Made by a program: the position numbers and the translations under genes. 64,000 nucleotides of DNA from SB25 sp050180705 (GTDB lineage Bacteria > Bacteroidota > Bacteroidia > Bacteroidales > Tenuifilaceae): assembly GCA_050180705.1 (NCBI GenBank), contig JBFXDX010000002.1:399517-463516 (forward strand), written 5' to 3'. Below, piece after piece: positions 24,904 to 33,268 of the stretch. The notes under the pieces were generated by a model. The model saw nothing but the letters and a program-made list of their open reading frames with translations. It did no database searches and was not told where the DNA came from. The first letter of the stretch is position 1. Every line of letters starts with the position of its first letter.

Positions 24904-25650
24904 CTATTTAAATCTTTTTAAAAACTTTTCGTAAGATATTCTGTAATAAAGTTTAAAGTTGACCATGTAATAAATGTCATTGTACTGCGATTGCGTTGGT
25001 GCAAATCCGTCAACTTTGTCAGAAAGTAAATATCTAGCACCAAGCTCGAGTCCAAGAAGTGTTCTTGAAAATGGTTGATATTTAATGCCTAATCCAAATG
25101 GAATGACTGGTGTGAAAGATTGCGAGTTGTCAAATCTTTCAGAATCAGCCAGGTCGAGTCTAGGAGACACTTTGTAAAATAGTCCACCTGCGCCAGCAAA
25201 GATGTAAAGACTGTAGGGCTTATTCATTTTACGTAATCCTCCACGAAGTTGCATTACGCTATAAAAGTAGTTTTGGTCGCTTTCAGGAATGATATAGAAC
25301 ATTGCAGTAGCTGTAACTTCGGTTCCGAAGGTTGAAAATCCATAATTTCTACTTTCATTTCTAGATCCAGCATCTGTACTACCTAAAAATCCTATTGTTG
25401 TGGCTCCTTGTATATAAAGAGATTGATTAAGTCTGTATGTGGCACCAAACGAAAAGCCAGCTCTTACTGATCTATAACTAATGTCATTCAACCCCATGAT
25501 GCTTTTATTTGCAGAGGTTCCTCCTATATCGCCAAAGTAATGGGTAAGAGGAAGTCCTACAAAAATCTCAATTCTATTACGTTTCCAAGTTTGCGAGAAA
25601 CTTGTTAATGTAATGAATAGCAGTAGGCTTATGGCAATTGTTCGTTTCAT
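24904..25650 (-). CDS. Small outer-membrane barrel protein, DUF6089-like (first of tandem pair)
   Basis: This exported barrel protein of 248 residues has a signal peptide cut after TSFSQ; the next segment, NRIEIFVGLPLTHYFGDIGG, is similar in plan to its downstream neighbour, and both share the GLGIKY/GIGLKFASG-type strand. The pair is probably an old tandem duplication. An 89-base gap separates it from nadK upstream. No catalytic motif is visible, and the role is unknown. Confidence 0.75.
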   Translation of the reverse strand: MKRTIAISLLLFITLTSFSQTWKRNRIEIFVGLPLTHYFGDIGGTSANKSIMGLNDISYRSVRAGFSFGATYRLNQSLYIQGATTIGFLGSTDAGSRNESRNYGFSTFGTEVTATAMFYIIPESDQNYFYSVMQLRGGLRKMNKPYSLYIFAGAGGLFYKVSPRLDLADSERFDNSQSFTPVIPFGLGIKYQPFSRTLLGLELGARYLLSDKVDGFAPTQSQYNDIYYMVNFKLYYRISYEKFLKRFK

Positions 25651-25739
25651 CTAGTTTTTATTACTGTACAAATATAAAACAAATTTGCATTATATATGGT
25701 TTAATAAAACGTTGGTTTTGTGGTGTGTATTCTTTGTAC

Positions 25740-26618
25740 TTAATTTCTGTTATCAACACCCCACAGCAATTTGCCCCTTAGGGTTTTGTAAAATGTAGTG
25801 CCTTCTAAGCAGATAACATTGACAAAGAATGGCGCTTTTTTTAACTGAATAGATAACGGTGAATTGCAGATTATATTTTTAGAGTCGAGCGAAAGTAGAA
25901 CTTTTCCATCTCTTCCGCTTGCTTCCAGTCTTAAGGTACTTGTATCAGGAATGACTAATGGACGGACAGTGAGATGGTGTGGTGCTATTGCTGAAAGTAT
26001 AAATGCTGAAATATTCGGACTAACAATTGGTCCACCAACACTTAATGAATATGCAGTGGATCCAGTAGGCGTTGATACTATTAGTCCATCAGCCCAGTAT
26101 GTGCTTAGATACTCATCATCTATATAGGTGTTAACTTTCAGCATCGCAGTGCCTGCCTTTTGGATGGTAAAGTCATTTAGGCCATAAGGGAATGATTCGA
26201 AAAAGTTTGGTTCTGAGATAATTTGAAGCATGCCCCGTTTTTCAACTTTATATTTTCCAGCCATTAATAAATCGATGGCATCGTTCATTTCTGGAATAGA
26301 TATGTTTGCTAAAAATCCTAGTCTTCCAAAATTAATACCCATTATTGGAGTGTTGGATTCTTGAACAAATGCAACTGACTCAAGGAATGTGCCATCGCCT
26401 CCAAGGCTAATCATGAAGTTTACCTGATTTTTTATATCCTTAGGAGTTTGGTATGTTCCAATAATTAAAGGTTGAAAGGATAGGTTGTTTTTTAGGTAAT
26501 CGAGAAAGTCTGAGTATATCCAAATATCAACTTTGTGATTTTCGAATTGTGTGAATAAAATTCTTAAAGCTGATAGATATTCTGGTTCAATATATTTTCC
26601 ATATACAGCAATTGTCAT
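25740..26618 (-). CDS. nadK: NAD kinase
   Basis: The enzyme phosphorylates NAD to NADP. The GGDGT motif (73-77) with FMISLGGDGTFLESV, the GINFGRLGFLA strand, and the STPTGSTAYSLSVGGP substrate-binding region are all clear. The 292 residues are normal. It follows the CBS-domain gene by 11 bases and is therefore probably expressed from the same divergent promoter region at about 27.3 kb. The CBS protein could sense adenine nucleotides (inference). Confidence 0.96.
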   Translation of the reverse strand: MTIAVYGKYIEPEYLSALRILFTQFENHKVDIWIYSDFLDYLKNNLSFQPLIIGTYQTPKDIKNQVNFMISLGGDGTFLESVAFVQESNTPIMGINFGRLGFLANISIPEMNDAIDLLMAGKYKVEKRGMLQIISEPNFFESFPYGLNDFTIQKAGTAMLKVNTYIDDEYLSTYWADGLIVSTPTGSTAYSLSVGGPIVSPNISAFILSAIAPHHLTVRPLVIPDTSTLRLEASGRDGKVLLSLDSKNIICNSPLSIQLKKAPFFVNVICLEGTTFYKTLRGKLLWGVDNRN

Positions 26619-26629
26619 CGTATATCGTT

Positions 26630-27295
26630 TTATATATCGAGAAAGCGGAGTAAAAAATTGAGTCGGTCATTCATTAAATCAGCCTCGTCATCCTGTTTCA
26701 TGTATGCTCCTACGATGTTGTAATCGTAGCGGGTGAATGTTTGCTTTATCGATGTTAGGTCTGTTACATTTAATTTTAAGGTAAGTTCCATTTGTGTCGA
26801 ATTGGGATGATTTGTAATGAATGCTGCTAATATTTTTGCATCGTTACCCTCAACAATTTGACTTATTTGTGCCATTGAAAAATCGTTACTATTCATTTCA
26901 AGAACAATAATACCTCCTTTATGGCGCATCCCCGATAGTTCAGCAAAGTAATGTAGCAGTTCCATTAGGGTAATAACACCTAAATATTTTTTGTTGCTAT
27001 CGAGAACTGGAACCAGCGAAAGTTTTAATCGCGAGAGTACTTCCATTATTTCGAAAACATGTTGTTCCTCAGTAATGTATGGGCGCAAAAGTGATAACTG
27101 ATGATTGCCAAGCGGTTCTTCAGGCATATTGAGATCGTAAATGTCATTTTCCGAAACTAATCCAAGAAACTCTTCATCGTTTACAATGGGTAAGTGCGAA
27201 ACCTTGAAAATATCCATCCAATTTAACGCAGTTATGCCCGTGTCCGATGTTTTGAGTGCAGGAATTACATCCGAAATCATCTCCTTTGCTATCAT
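26630..27295 (-). CDS. CBS-pair protein with ACT-like C-terminus
   Basis: Two CBS repeats occupy about residues 1-120 (KVSHLPIVNDEEFLGLVSENDIYDL and LSLVPVLDSNKKYLGVITLMELL). The rest (about 125-221) looks like an ACT-type regulatory fold, with GGIIVLEMNSNDFSMAQIS. CBS pairs usually bind adenosine ligands such as ATP, AMP or NAD-related molecules. There is no catalytic domain. It sits immediately before nadK and divergent from pdxJ, so a nucleotide- or cofactor-sensing role is plausible but unproven. Confidence 0.85.
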   Translation of the reverse strand: MIAKEMISDVIPALKTSDTGITALNWMDIFKVSHLPIVNDEEFLGLVSENDIYDLNMPEEPLGNHQLSLLRPYITEEQHVFEIMEVLSRLKLSLVPVLDSNKKYLGVITLMELLHYFAELSGMRHKGGIIVLEMNSNDFSMAQISQIVEGNDAKILAAFITNHPNSTQMELTLKLNVTDLTSIKQTFTRYDYNIVGAYMKQDDEADLMNDRLNFLLRFLDI

Positions 27296-27320
27296 GGCTT
27301 ATTACGATTTAAAAAATCGT

Positions 27321-27338
27321 TACTTTTGTACAAAGTTA
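27321..27338. promoter_or_regulatory. Back-to-back -7 boxes between the CBS protein and pdxJ
   Basis: TACTTTTG on the plus strand (27321-27328) and TAACTTTG on the minus strand (27338-27331) both fit TAnnTTTG. Each lies about 30-40 bases from the start codon it would serve (27356 and 27295). Good -33 elements are not seen. Confidence 0.5.
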
Positions 27339-27355
27339 ACTTAATTAGTTGCGAA

Positions 27356-28072
27356 ATGATACATCTAAGTGTAAATATAAATAAAATTGCCACACTAAGA
27401 AATGCTCGTGGTGGAAATACTCCAAATGTTTTGCAGTCCGCTATTGATTGTCAGCGATTTGGAGCCGAAGGAATAACCGTTCATCCTCGTCCCGACGAGC
27501 GCCATATTCGATATCAGGATGTGAGGGATATAAAACCAATTATTACTACGGAGTTCAACATTGAGGGGTATCCTTCTCAATCGTTTATTGATTTGGTGCT
27601 AAGCGTAACTCCGCATCAGGTTACGTTGGTGCCAGACCCTCCAGAAGCATTGACGTCGAGCAATGGTTGGGATACCATTACAAATAAGGAGTACTTGAAA
27701 AAGGTGATATCAATTTTTCAAAGTAAAGGGATTCGTACGTCTGTATTTGTAAATCCAGATGTGGAGATGGTGAAGCATGCTGCCGATACAAAAACAGATA
27801 GGATAGAACTGTATACCGAACCATATGCTACTTATTATGGTGTAAATAAAGAGGAGGCGATAGCCCCATTTGTGAATGCTGCAATTGCGGCTAATAGTGT
27901 CGGCCTTGGGTTGAATGCTGGGCACGATTTGAGTTTGGAGAACTTGGCCTATTTTGCCAAGAATATTTCAGGTTTACAAGAGGTGTCTATTGGACATGCT
28001 TTAATTAGTGATGCCCTTTACTTTGGGTTGGAGAATACAATTCAACTTTATCTTAAACAGTTAAAGTTTTAA
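27356..28072 (+). CDS. pdxJ: Pyridoxine 5'-phosphate synthase
   Basis: The enzyme condenses 1-deoxyxylulose 5-phosphate with 3-amino-2-oxopropyl phosphate to form pyridoxine 5'-phosphate. The start LSVNINKIATLRNARGG, then the HPRPDERHIR motif, TLVPDPPE, and LGLNAGHDLSLEN are diagnostic. ATG at 27356 gives the family N-terminus; an earlier in-frame codon would add 10 unrelated residues. The length is 238 residues. The stop overlaps the next start by one base (TAATG), so the esterase is coupled. Confidence 0.96.
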   Translation: MIHLSVNINKIATLRNARGGNTPNVLQSAIDCQRFGAEGITVHPRPDERHIRYQDVRDIKPIITTEFNIEGYPSQSFIDLVLSVTPHQVTLVPDPPEALTSSNGWDTITNKEYLKKVISIFQSKGIRTSVFVNPDVEMVKHAADTKTDRIELYTEPYATYYGVNKEEAIAPFVNAAIAANSVGLGLNAGHDLSLENLAYFAKNISGLQEVSIGHALISDALYFGLENTIQLYLKQLKF

Positions 28073-28872
28073 TGAATCTTTTTTACAGAGAGTTTGGGCA
28101 GGGTTCTCCTATAATTGTTTTGCATGGCTTGTATGGATCTTCCGATAATTGGGTCAGCATTGCAAAGCAGTTGGAGGCTCATTATAGAATTATTCTTGTC
28201 GATCAGCGAAATCATGGGAATAGTCCACATTGCAAAACCCATTCGTATGGCGATTTGGCCAATGATTTATATGAATTGGTAAGGCTGTTGAATGTTGAGG
28301 AGTTTCATCTTATGGGACATTCAATGGGTGGACGTGTAGCTATGCTGTTTCAGACTCTCTATCCGAATTATGTAAAATCACTTATTGTTGTTGATGTTGC
28401 TCCGTGGAGCTATTCTGGGGTGGATGCGTGGTTTTTGCAGAGTTATAATGAGCATAGAAGCATTATACGTGGGATGAGAAGTCTTGATATTGCAAATGTT
28501 CGATCTCGTATTGATGCCGATAATCAATTGGCTATTGCTATTCCATCTATGAAACTACGTCAATTCTTATTTAAGAATTTACGACGCGATTCTAAAGGAG
28601 CATTTTATTGGGCTATAAATTTGCCTGTTTTGGAATCTTCTCTTGAGGATATGATTTTGGGAGTTGATATTGATCGGCGGTATACTCAGAAACTAAAAGT
28701 TCTATTTATTAAGGGTGCAGACTCAGAGTATATTTCAGAAAATAGAATTCAAGAAATTCTTGAAGTGTACCCAATGGCAGAAATTGTAAATATTAAACAT
28801 GCAGGACATTGGGTGCACGCGGAACAACCCGTGATATTTGTTAATGAAATTAGGCGGTTCCTTGCGACTTAA
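28072..28872 (+). CDS. Alpha/beta hydrolase, YbfF-like esterase
   Basis: The 266-residue alpha/beta hydrolase shows HGLYGSSDNW (oxyanion region), VDQRNHGNSP, and the nucleophile elbow GHSMGG with Ser near residue 84; the catalytic His is in HAGHWVHAE near the end. This matches YbfF-type acyl-CoA or thioester esterases. The natural substrate is not known. It is translationally coupled to pdxJ, and its 3' end overlaps by four bases the convergent exonuclease gene. Confidence 0.88.
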   Translation: MNLFYREFGQGSPIIVLHGLYGSSDNWVSIAKQLEAHYRIILVDQRNHGNSPHCKTHSYGDLANDLYELVRLLNVEEFHLMGHSMGGRVAMLFQTLYPNYVKSLIVVDVAPWSYSGVDAWFLQSYNEHRSIIRGMRSLDIANVRSRIDADNQLAIAIPSMKLRQFLFKNLRRDSKGAFYWAINLPVLESSLEDMILGVDIDRRYTQKLKVLFIKGADSEYISENRIQEILEVYPMAEIVNIKHAGHWVHAEQPVIFVNEIRRFLAT

Positions 28873-29591
28873 ACATCCACTTTTTCAATATGTTCTGGGT
28901 CAATAAGAGTTAATCCTTTATACCTTAATAATAGTTGAGCAACAGCTAATACATCTTTTTCGCAGTAGGTTGCAATTCGGCTTAAGTCGTGCTGGATGTA
29001 ATAGCAATCTGCAACTTGGCTTCCATCAATATCATCTTTAGGCGATGGTATGCCAAAAATGTAGGTTAATAGATTTAATGAGGTGTAATGCTTATTATCG
29101 CCGAATTTCCATAGTTCCATGGTGTCCAGAAATTTCACCTCCCAAGGTTTCTTCCCCGCAACGTTAAGTATTTCTGGAATTTCAACTCCGTTAATCAGCA
29201 TTCTGCGTGCGATGTATGGGAAGTCGAATTCTTTTCCGTTATGTCCACACAGATTTGCTGCTGGACGTTTTGCGAAACGATCGAGCATTTGAGCAAATTC
29301 TTCGAGGAGAACCTTTTCATCGTCTCCGTAGAACGATTTTACCCGAAAATACCTTATGCCTTCTTTGTTTACAATAAAACCCACCGATATACAAACAATC
29401 TTTCCGAATTCGGCATATATCCCGGCTCTGTTATATATGCTTTCAGGAGTGTCCAATTCCTTTATTAATGATCCCGCTTTCTTATCCCATAGTTTCTTAT
29501 GTTCTTCGGGCAGTTGAGTGTATTCGGCAAATTGCGGAACGGTTTCGATATCAAGGAATAGAATATCTTCTGGTTTTATATCGTTAAGCAT
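28869..29591 (-). CDS. PolB-like 3'-5' exonuclease
   Basis: This stand-alone DEDD exonuclease domain of 240 residues shows the motifs Exo I FLDIETV, Exo II CGHNGKEFDFPY, and Exo III with YCEKDV (Tyr-type, DEDDy). It resembles predicted 3'-5' exonucleases related to DNA polymerase B proofreading domains. The substrate (DNA or RNA) is unclear. It is two bases downstream of udk on the same strand, so the two probably share a transcript. Confidence 0.87.
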   Translation of the reverse strand: MLNDIKPEDILFLDIETVPQFAEYTQLPEEHKKLWDKKAGSLIKELDTPESIYNRAGIYAEFGKIVCISVGFIVNKEGIRYFRVKSFYGDDEKVLLEEFAQMLDRFAKRPAANLCGHNGKEFDFPYIARRMLINGVEIPEILNVAGKKPWEVKFLDTMELWKFGDNKHYTSLNLLTYIFGIPSPKDDIDGSQVADCYYIQHDLSRIATYCEKDVLAVAQLLLRYKGLTLIDPEHIEKVDV

Positions 29592-29593
29592 GG

Positions 29594-30217
29594 CTAAAGC
29601 AAATTGTGGGTTCGCAAAGTCTTTTCAATTATTGATGTAAGTATGTTGATTGCAACCGAGTTATTTCCACCTTGGGGAACAATGATGTCGGCGTAGCGCT
29701 TTGTGGGCTCAATGAATTGTAGATGCATTGGCTTAACGGTTTTGTCGTAGCGTTCAAGAACCTTGTTCACAGAACGTCCGCGCTCAACAATATCGCGAGC
29801 AATTACTCTCGAGAGTCTATCATCAGCATCAGCATCAACAAAAACTTTAATGTCCATTAGTTTTCGTAGGCTTTCGCAGGAGAATATTAGTATTCCTTCA
29901 ACAATTATTACGTGCCGGGGTTGGATCGTTATGGTTTCTTTAGCACGAGTGCAGGTTAAGTAGGAATATATAGGTTGTTCTACAGGTTTACCATCTTTTA
30001 AGGTTTGAATGTGTTCGGCAAGAAGTTCGAATTCAATAGAATCGGGATGGTCGAAGTTTATCTCTTGCCTTTGCTCTAGTGGCAGGTGAGAACTATCTCG
30101 ATAGTATGAATCTTGTGGAATAACCACAACTTCGCCCTGTGGAAGCGATTCAATAATTCTGTTTACTACGGTTGTTTTTCCCGATCCTGTGCCGCCAGCA
30201 ATACCAATAATGAGCAT
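29594..30217 (-). CDS. udk: Uridine kinase
   Basis: The enzyme phosphorylates uridine and cytidine for pyrimidine salvage. The P-loop GGTGSGKT (8-15), PQDSYYRD, the NFDHPDS motif, and IIVEGILIF are all present, as is RLSRVIARDIVERGR. ATG at 30217 starts right at the MLIIGIAGG strand; an upstream in-frame start would add 17 residues not seen in the family. The length is 207 residues. It is divergent from manA and followed by the exonuclease. Confidence 0.96.
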   Translation of the reverse strand: MLIIGIAGGTGSGKTTVVNRIIESLPQGEVVVIPQDSYYRDSSHLPLEQRQEINFDHPDSIEFELLAEHIQTLKDGKPVEQPIYSYLTCTRAKETITIQPRHVIIVEGILIFSCESLRKLMDIKVFVDADADDRLSRVIARDIVERGRSVNKVLERYDKTVKPMHLQFIEPTKRYADIIVPQGGNNSVAINILTSIIEKTLRTHNLL

Positions 30218-30316
30218 TTTTAATACTTTTGTTGTTAGTAATAGTTTTAACTTTGCAAAATTAATCAAACTAAGGTAAGAATTTTTATTTATTCAAACTA
30301 AAGTAAAATAATAGCG

Positions 30317-31303
30317 ATGAACGAAGGCTTATATCCATTGAAGTTTAAACCTCAGTATAAAGAACGAATTTGGGGTGGTGATAGGTTAAGAACTGTCTTA
30401 AAAAAAACTGTTCCAAGTGAAATGTCTAAGTGTGGCGAGAGTTGGGAGATTTCTGCAGTGCAGGATAGTGTATCGGTTGTTGAGAATGGATACTTGGCTG
30501 GAAATGATTTGGAGGAACTTATAGAGGTTTACATGGGCGATTTAGTAGGCGATGCTGTTTTTGAAAAATTTGGTGTAGAATTTCCATTGCTTATTAAGTT
30601 GATTGATGCTCAGGATGTCTTATCTATTCAGGTTCATCCCGACGATGATACTGCCAACGAGCGTCATCATGCATATGGCAAAACTGAAATGTGGTATGTT
30701 ATTGATGCCGAAGATAAATCCGAAATTATTACTGGATTTCGCAAAAGTGTAGATAAGGAAGAATATTTGTCTAGTTTGGCAAGTGGCAAATTGAAGGATA
30801 TTCTTAATGTTGAGAATACTCAGGCAGGAGACGTGTTCTTTATACCAGCAGGAAGGGTTCATGCTATTGGTAAAGGCATTTTGCTGGCAGAAATTCAGCA
30901 AACATCGGATATTACTTATCGAATATACGATTGGGACAGAGTTGATTCGAATAATAAACCTCGAGAATTGCACACTTCCCTTGCTGTTGATGTAATCGAT
31001 TTTAATGCAATTGTTGATGCGAAAAAAACAATCCCAGATGATTTGGGTGAGACGGAACTTTCATCTTGTCAGTATTTTACAGTAAATCGTTTGGCGTTTT
31101 CATCTGTAATAAATAGAGATTATAATGATCTAGATTCTTTTGTCATTTATATGTGTATTCAGGGTAGTGCTTCCATTGTTTATTCTAAAGGAAATGTTGA
31201 AAAAATTAGAACAGGAGAAACTGTGCTAATCCCAGCAGAACTGAAGAATATCGTATTGCAGCCAGATTCAAAGTGTACTTTGCTTGAAATATTTGTGAAA
31301 TAA
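30317..31303 (+). CDS. manA: Mannose-6-phosphate isomerase, class I
   Basis: This zinc enzyme interconverts mannose 6-phosphate and fructose 6-phosphate. Zinc ligands are visible in SIQVHPDD (Gln105, His107), the Glu in GKTEMWY (Glu124), and His182 in PAGRVHAIG. The opening FKPQYKERIWGGDRL is typical of the short (about 330-residue) form. It could supply mannose units to the GT2/GT-C glycosylation block 12 kb away (inference). A TAACTTTG box at 30248-30255 is a possible promoter. Confidence 0.95.
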   Translation: MNEGLYPLKFKPQYKERIWGGDRLRTVLKKTVPSEMSKCGESWEISAVQDSVSVVENGYLAGNDLEELIEVYMGDLVGDAVFEKFGVEFPLLIKLIDAQDVLSIQVHPDDDTANERHHAYGKTEMWYVIDAEDKSEIITGFRKSVDKEEYLSSLASGKLKDILNVENTQAGDVFFIPAGRVHAIGKGILLAEIQQTSDITYRIYDWDRVDSNNKPRELHTSLAVDVIDFNAIVDAKKTIPDDLGETELSSCQYFTVNRLAFSSVINRDYNDLDSFVIYMCIQGSASIVYSKGNVEKIRTGETVLIPAELKNIVLQPDSKCTLLEIFVK

Positions 31304-31435
31304 TTTTTTGTTTACGATCAAAATCCGTAATTTGATGGATTGATTTAAATCATTCATAAAATGTTTAATTAAATTTTAAAGGTGTTTTATATCTAATTAT
31401 TTTTTTTTCTATCTTCAACATTCATTTTTGAGTGA

Positions 31436-32020
31436 ATGGATAATATAATATATTTCATAAAATCAACTCTAACAAACGAGATCGCTTCGAGTGGTTTTCC
31501 CTTGATTTATAAAGGGGAGATGAATCACCAGATTATGCGTGCCTTTGCATTTATGGCAAATCGAAAGATCTCTGAAATGCCCATTCCAACAGCAACCCGA
31601 AAAAGAGTTTTCCATATTATGATTGAGTGTCTTCAGAATATTACAAAGCATTCTGATGATTATGATGAGAGAGAAAAGCAGATTGGAAATGGTTTGTTCG
31701 TTGTTGGAAAAGATAGAGATTCATTCTATGTCATTACAGGAAACCTTGTTCGTAACGATAAAATGGTAATTCTCGAAAGTCGTCTTGAAAAGCTCAATAA
31801 CTCTGCACCTCCTCAGTTGAAAAAAATGTTTTTACAGCAGATGATTGATGGGGAGTTAAACGAAAAAGGCGGGGCTGGACTTGGTTTGATTGATATTGCA
31901 CGAAAGTCTAAACGTAAGTTATATTATCATTTCGTTCCATACGATAGTAGTAGGCACTTTTTCATTCTCGCGATCACGATTCCAATTGCTTCTGATGAGG
32001 ATGATAATTCAGATTTCTAG
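31436..32020 (+). CDS. SiaB-family (DUF6272) histidine-kinase-like protein kinase
   Basis: The 194-residue protein has a GHKL-type ATPase fold without a sensor or dimerisation domain. The N-box ECLQNITKHS (Asn68), a short linker, and the G-box GGAGLGLIDIARKS (145-158) match SiaB-like kinases, which phosphorylate a SiaC partner that is dephosphorylated by a SpoIIE-type phosphatase. No SiaC (DUF1987) gene lies in this window, but a SpoIIE phosphatase sensor is 1.2 kb downstream. The link is an inference. Confidence 0.8.
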   Translation: MDNIIYFIKSTLTNEIASSGFPLIYKGEMNHQIMRAFAFMANRKISEMPIPTATRKRVFHIMIECLQNITKHSDDYDEREKQIGNGLFVVGKDRDSFYVITGNLVRNDKMVILESRLEKLNNSAPPQLKKMFLQQMIDGELNEKGGAGLGLIDIARKSKRKLYYHFVPYDSSRHFFILAITIPIASDEDDNSDF

Positions 32021-32104
32021 TTAGTAATCAGGTTTAGTGGTATTGTTTTTGTAATTAATTTCGCTGGCTAGTACGATTAGCGAAAATTGATTTATTATAT
32101 TTAT

Positions 32105-32112
32105 TACCTTTG
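32105..32112 (+). promoter_or_regulatory. Candidate -7 promoter box for the YD-repeat-like gene
   Basis: TACCTTTG fits TAnnTTTG and lies 52 bases before the start codon. The nearest upstream TTG is at 15 bases, slightly short of the usual spacing. Confidence 0.4.
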
Positions 32113-32163
32113 TAGTTGAACTTTATGCTTAAGCGTATTTGTTTTAAGTAAATAATTTTTCAG

Positions 32164-33141
32164 ATGAAACGTATTTGCTTTACTATACTCTCGTTACTTA
32201 TTGGCTTTTGTGCTTCAGCACAAACTCGGGCTGAATTGATAAGTCGCGAAAAAATTGCCAAGAATAAGATTGCCTCTGTTACCCAATGGACTCACAAGTT
32301 CGTCAATAATAAAATTGATGAGAAAGGTGTTGTGTCTGTTGTTACAAACTACGATAAAAATGGTAATGTTGTCGAGGTTATCAACTATAAATCAGATGGT
32401 AATATCTCATCGCGACAGGCTTATAAATATGATAAGCAGAATCGGAAAGTAGAATACGCTCAATACCAGATTCTGTATAAGAAGACTGTTGAGTTGAGTT
32501 TTAAGCAAACTTTTGCGTATGATAGTAAAGGTAATAAAAAATCGGAGTTGGGTTTTGATGGTAAAACTACCTATAAGATAGTATACGGATACTTTGATGA
32601 TGGAAAACAGAAAGAAATTGTAAAGTACAATTCTTCCAATGTTGTAGAAGAACGATGGGTCTTTGAAAATACAGAAAATATTACCAATGTCACGGTGAAT
32701 AAGCCTATAGGAAAAGTCGACAAGAAAATTGTTCGCAAATATGATGATCAGTCAAACTTGATTGAAGAAACAAACTATAGCGGAGCGAATAAAGAGTTGG
32801 GAAGAACGGTGTGTAGTTTTGATGCTAATGGTTTGATGAAAACTAAGGCTGAATATTATGGCGGGAACCTGCGTGCAAACTATACCTATGTATATGATGA
32901 CCAAAATCAGTTGGTTGAGGTTTATCAAATAAATCCATCTGGAGATAAAATGCTTTATAGTGCTTACAAGTACGATAGTAAGGGTAATATGTTGGAAGAG
33001 AAATGGTATGATGGTCAACCTGGCGATTACTCGAAGCGGAATTTTAAACTTGATAATCAAGGTAATATTGACGAGGTTCAGGCCTATTACTCTGACTATA
33101 ATTATAAGGTTGTATACAGGTATACGTATAAATTTAACTAG
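32164..33141 (+). CDS. Exported protein with YD-like repeats
   Basis: A signal peptide (MKRICFTILSLLIGFCASAQ) is followed by repeated strands of the RHS/YD kind, for example NYDKNGNVVEVINY, AYDSKGNKKSELGF, KYDDQSNLIEETNY and KYDSKGNMLEEKWY, spaced through the whole 325 residues. There is no toxin domain or RHS core cut site, so this is a small stand-alone repeat protein, probably a periplasmic or surface beta structure. The function is unknown. A strong terminator follows. Confidence 0.75.
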   Translation: MKRICFTILSLLIGFCASAQTRAELISREKIAKNKIASVTQWTHKFVNNKIDEKGVVSVVTNYDKNGNVVEVINYKSDGNISSRQAYKYDKQNRKVEYAQYQILYKKTVELSFKQTFAYDSKGNKKSELGFDGKTTYKIVYGYFDDGKQKEIVKYNSSNVVEERWVFENTENITNVTVNKPIGKVDKKIVRKYDDQSNLIEETNYSGANKELGRTVCSFDANGLMKTKAEYYGGNLRANYTYVYDDQNQLVEVYQINPSGDKMLYSAYKYDSKGNMLEEKWYDGQPGDYSKRNFKLDNQGNIDEVQAYYSDYNYKVVYRYTYKFN

Positions 33142-33164
33142 AATATAAAAGAATTATAGAGTAC

Positions 33165-33191
33165 AAGGAGAGATTTAACTCTCCTTTTTTT
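33165..33191 (+). terminator. Rho-independent terminator after the YD-repeat-like gene
   Basis: AAGGAGAG pairs with CTCTCCTT around ATTTAA, with a T run following. Confidence 0.92.
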
Positions 33192-33268
33192 ATTTGGAAA
33201 AAATGATAGAAAATTGAAGGAAATACTAAATTATTGACAAATTGAAAAGTTTTTAATACAGTAGTTTG

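Noticed and set aside
32164..33141. RHS toxin or polymorphic toxin
   Set aside because: Only short YD-like strands are present; there is no RHS core motif, no C-terminal toxin domain and no immunity gene.
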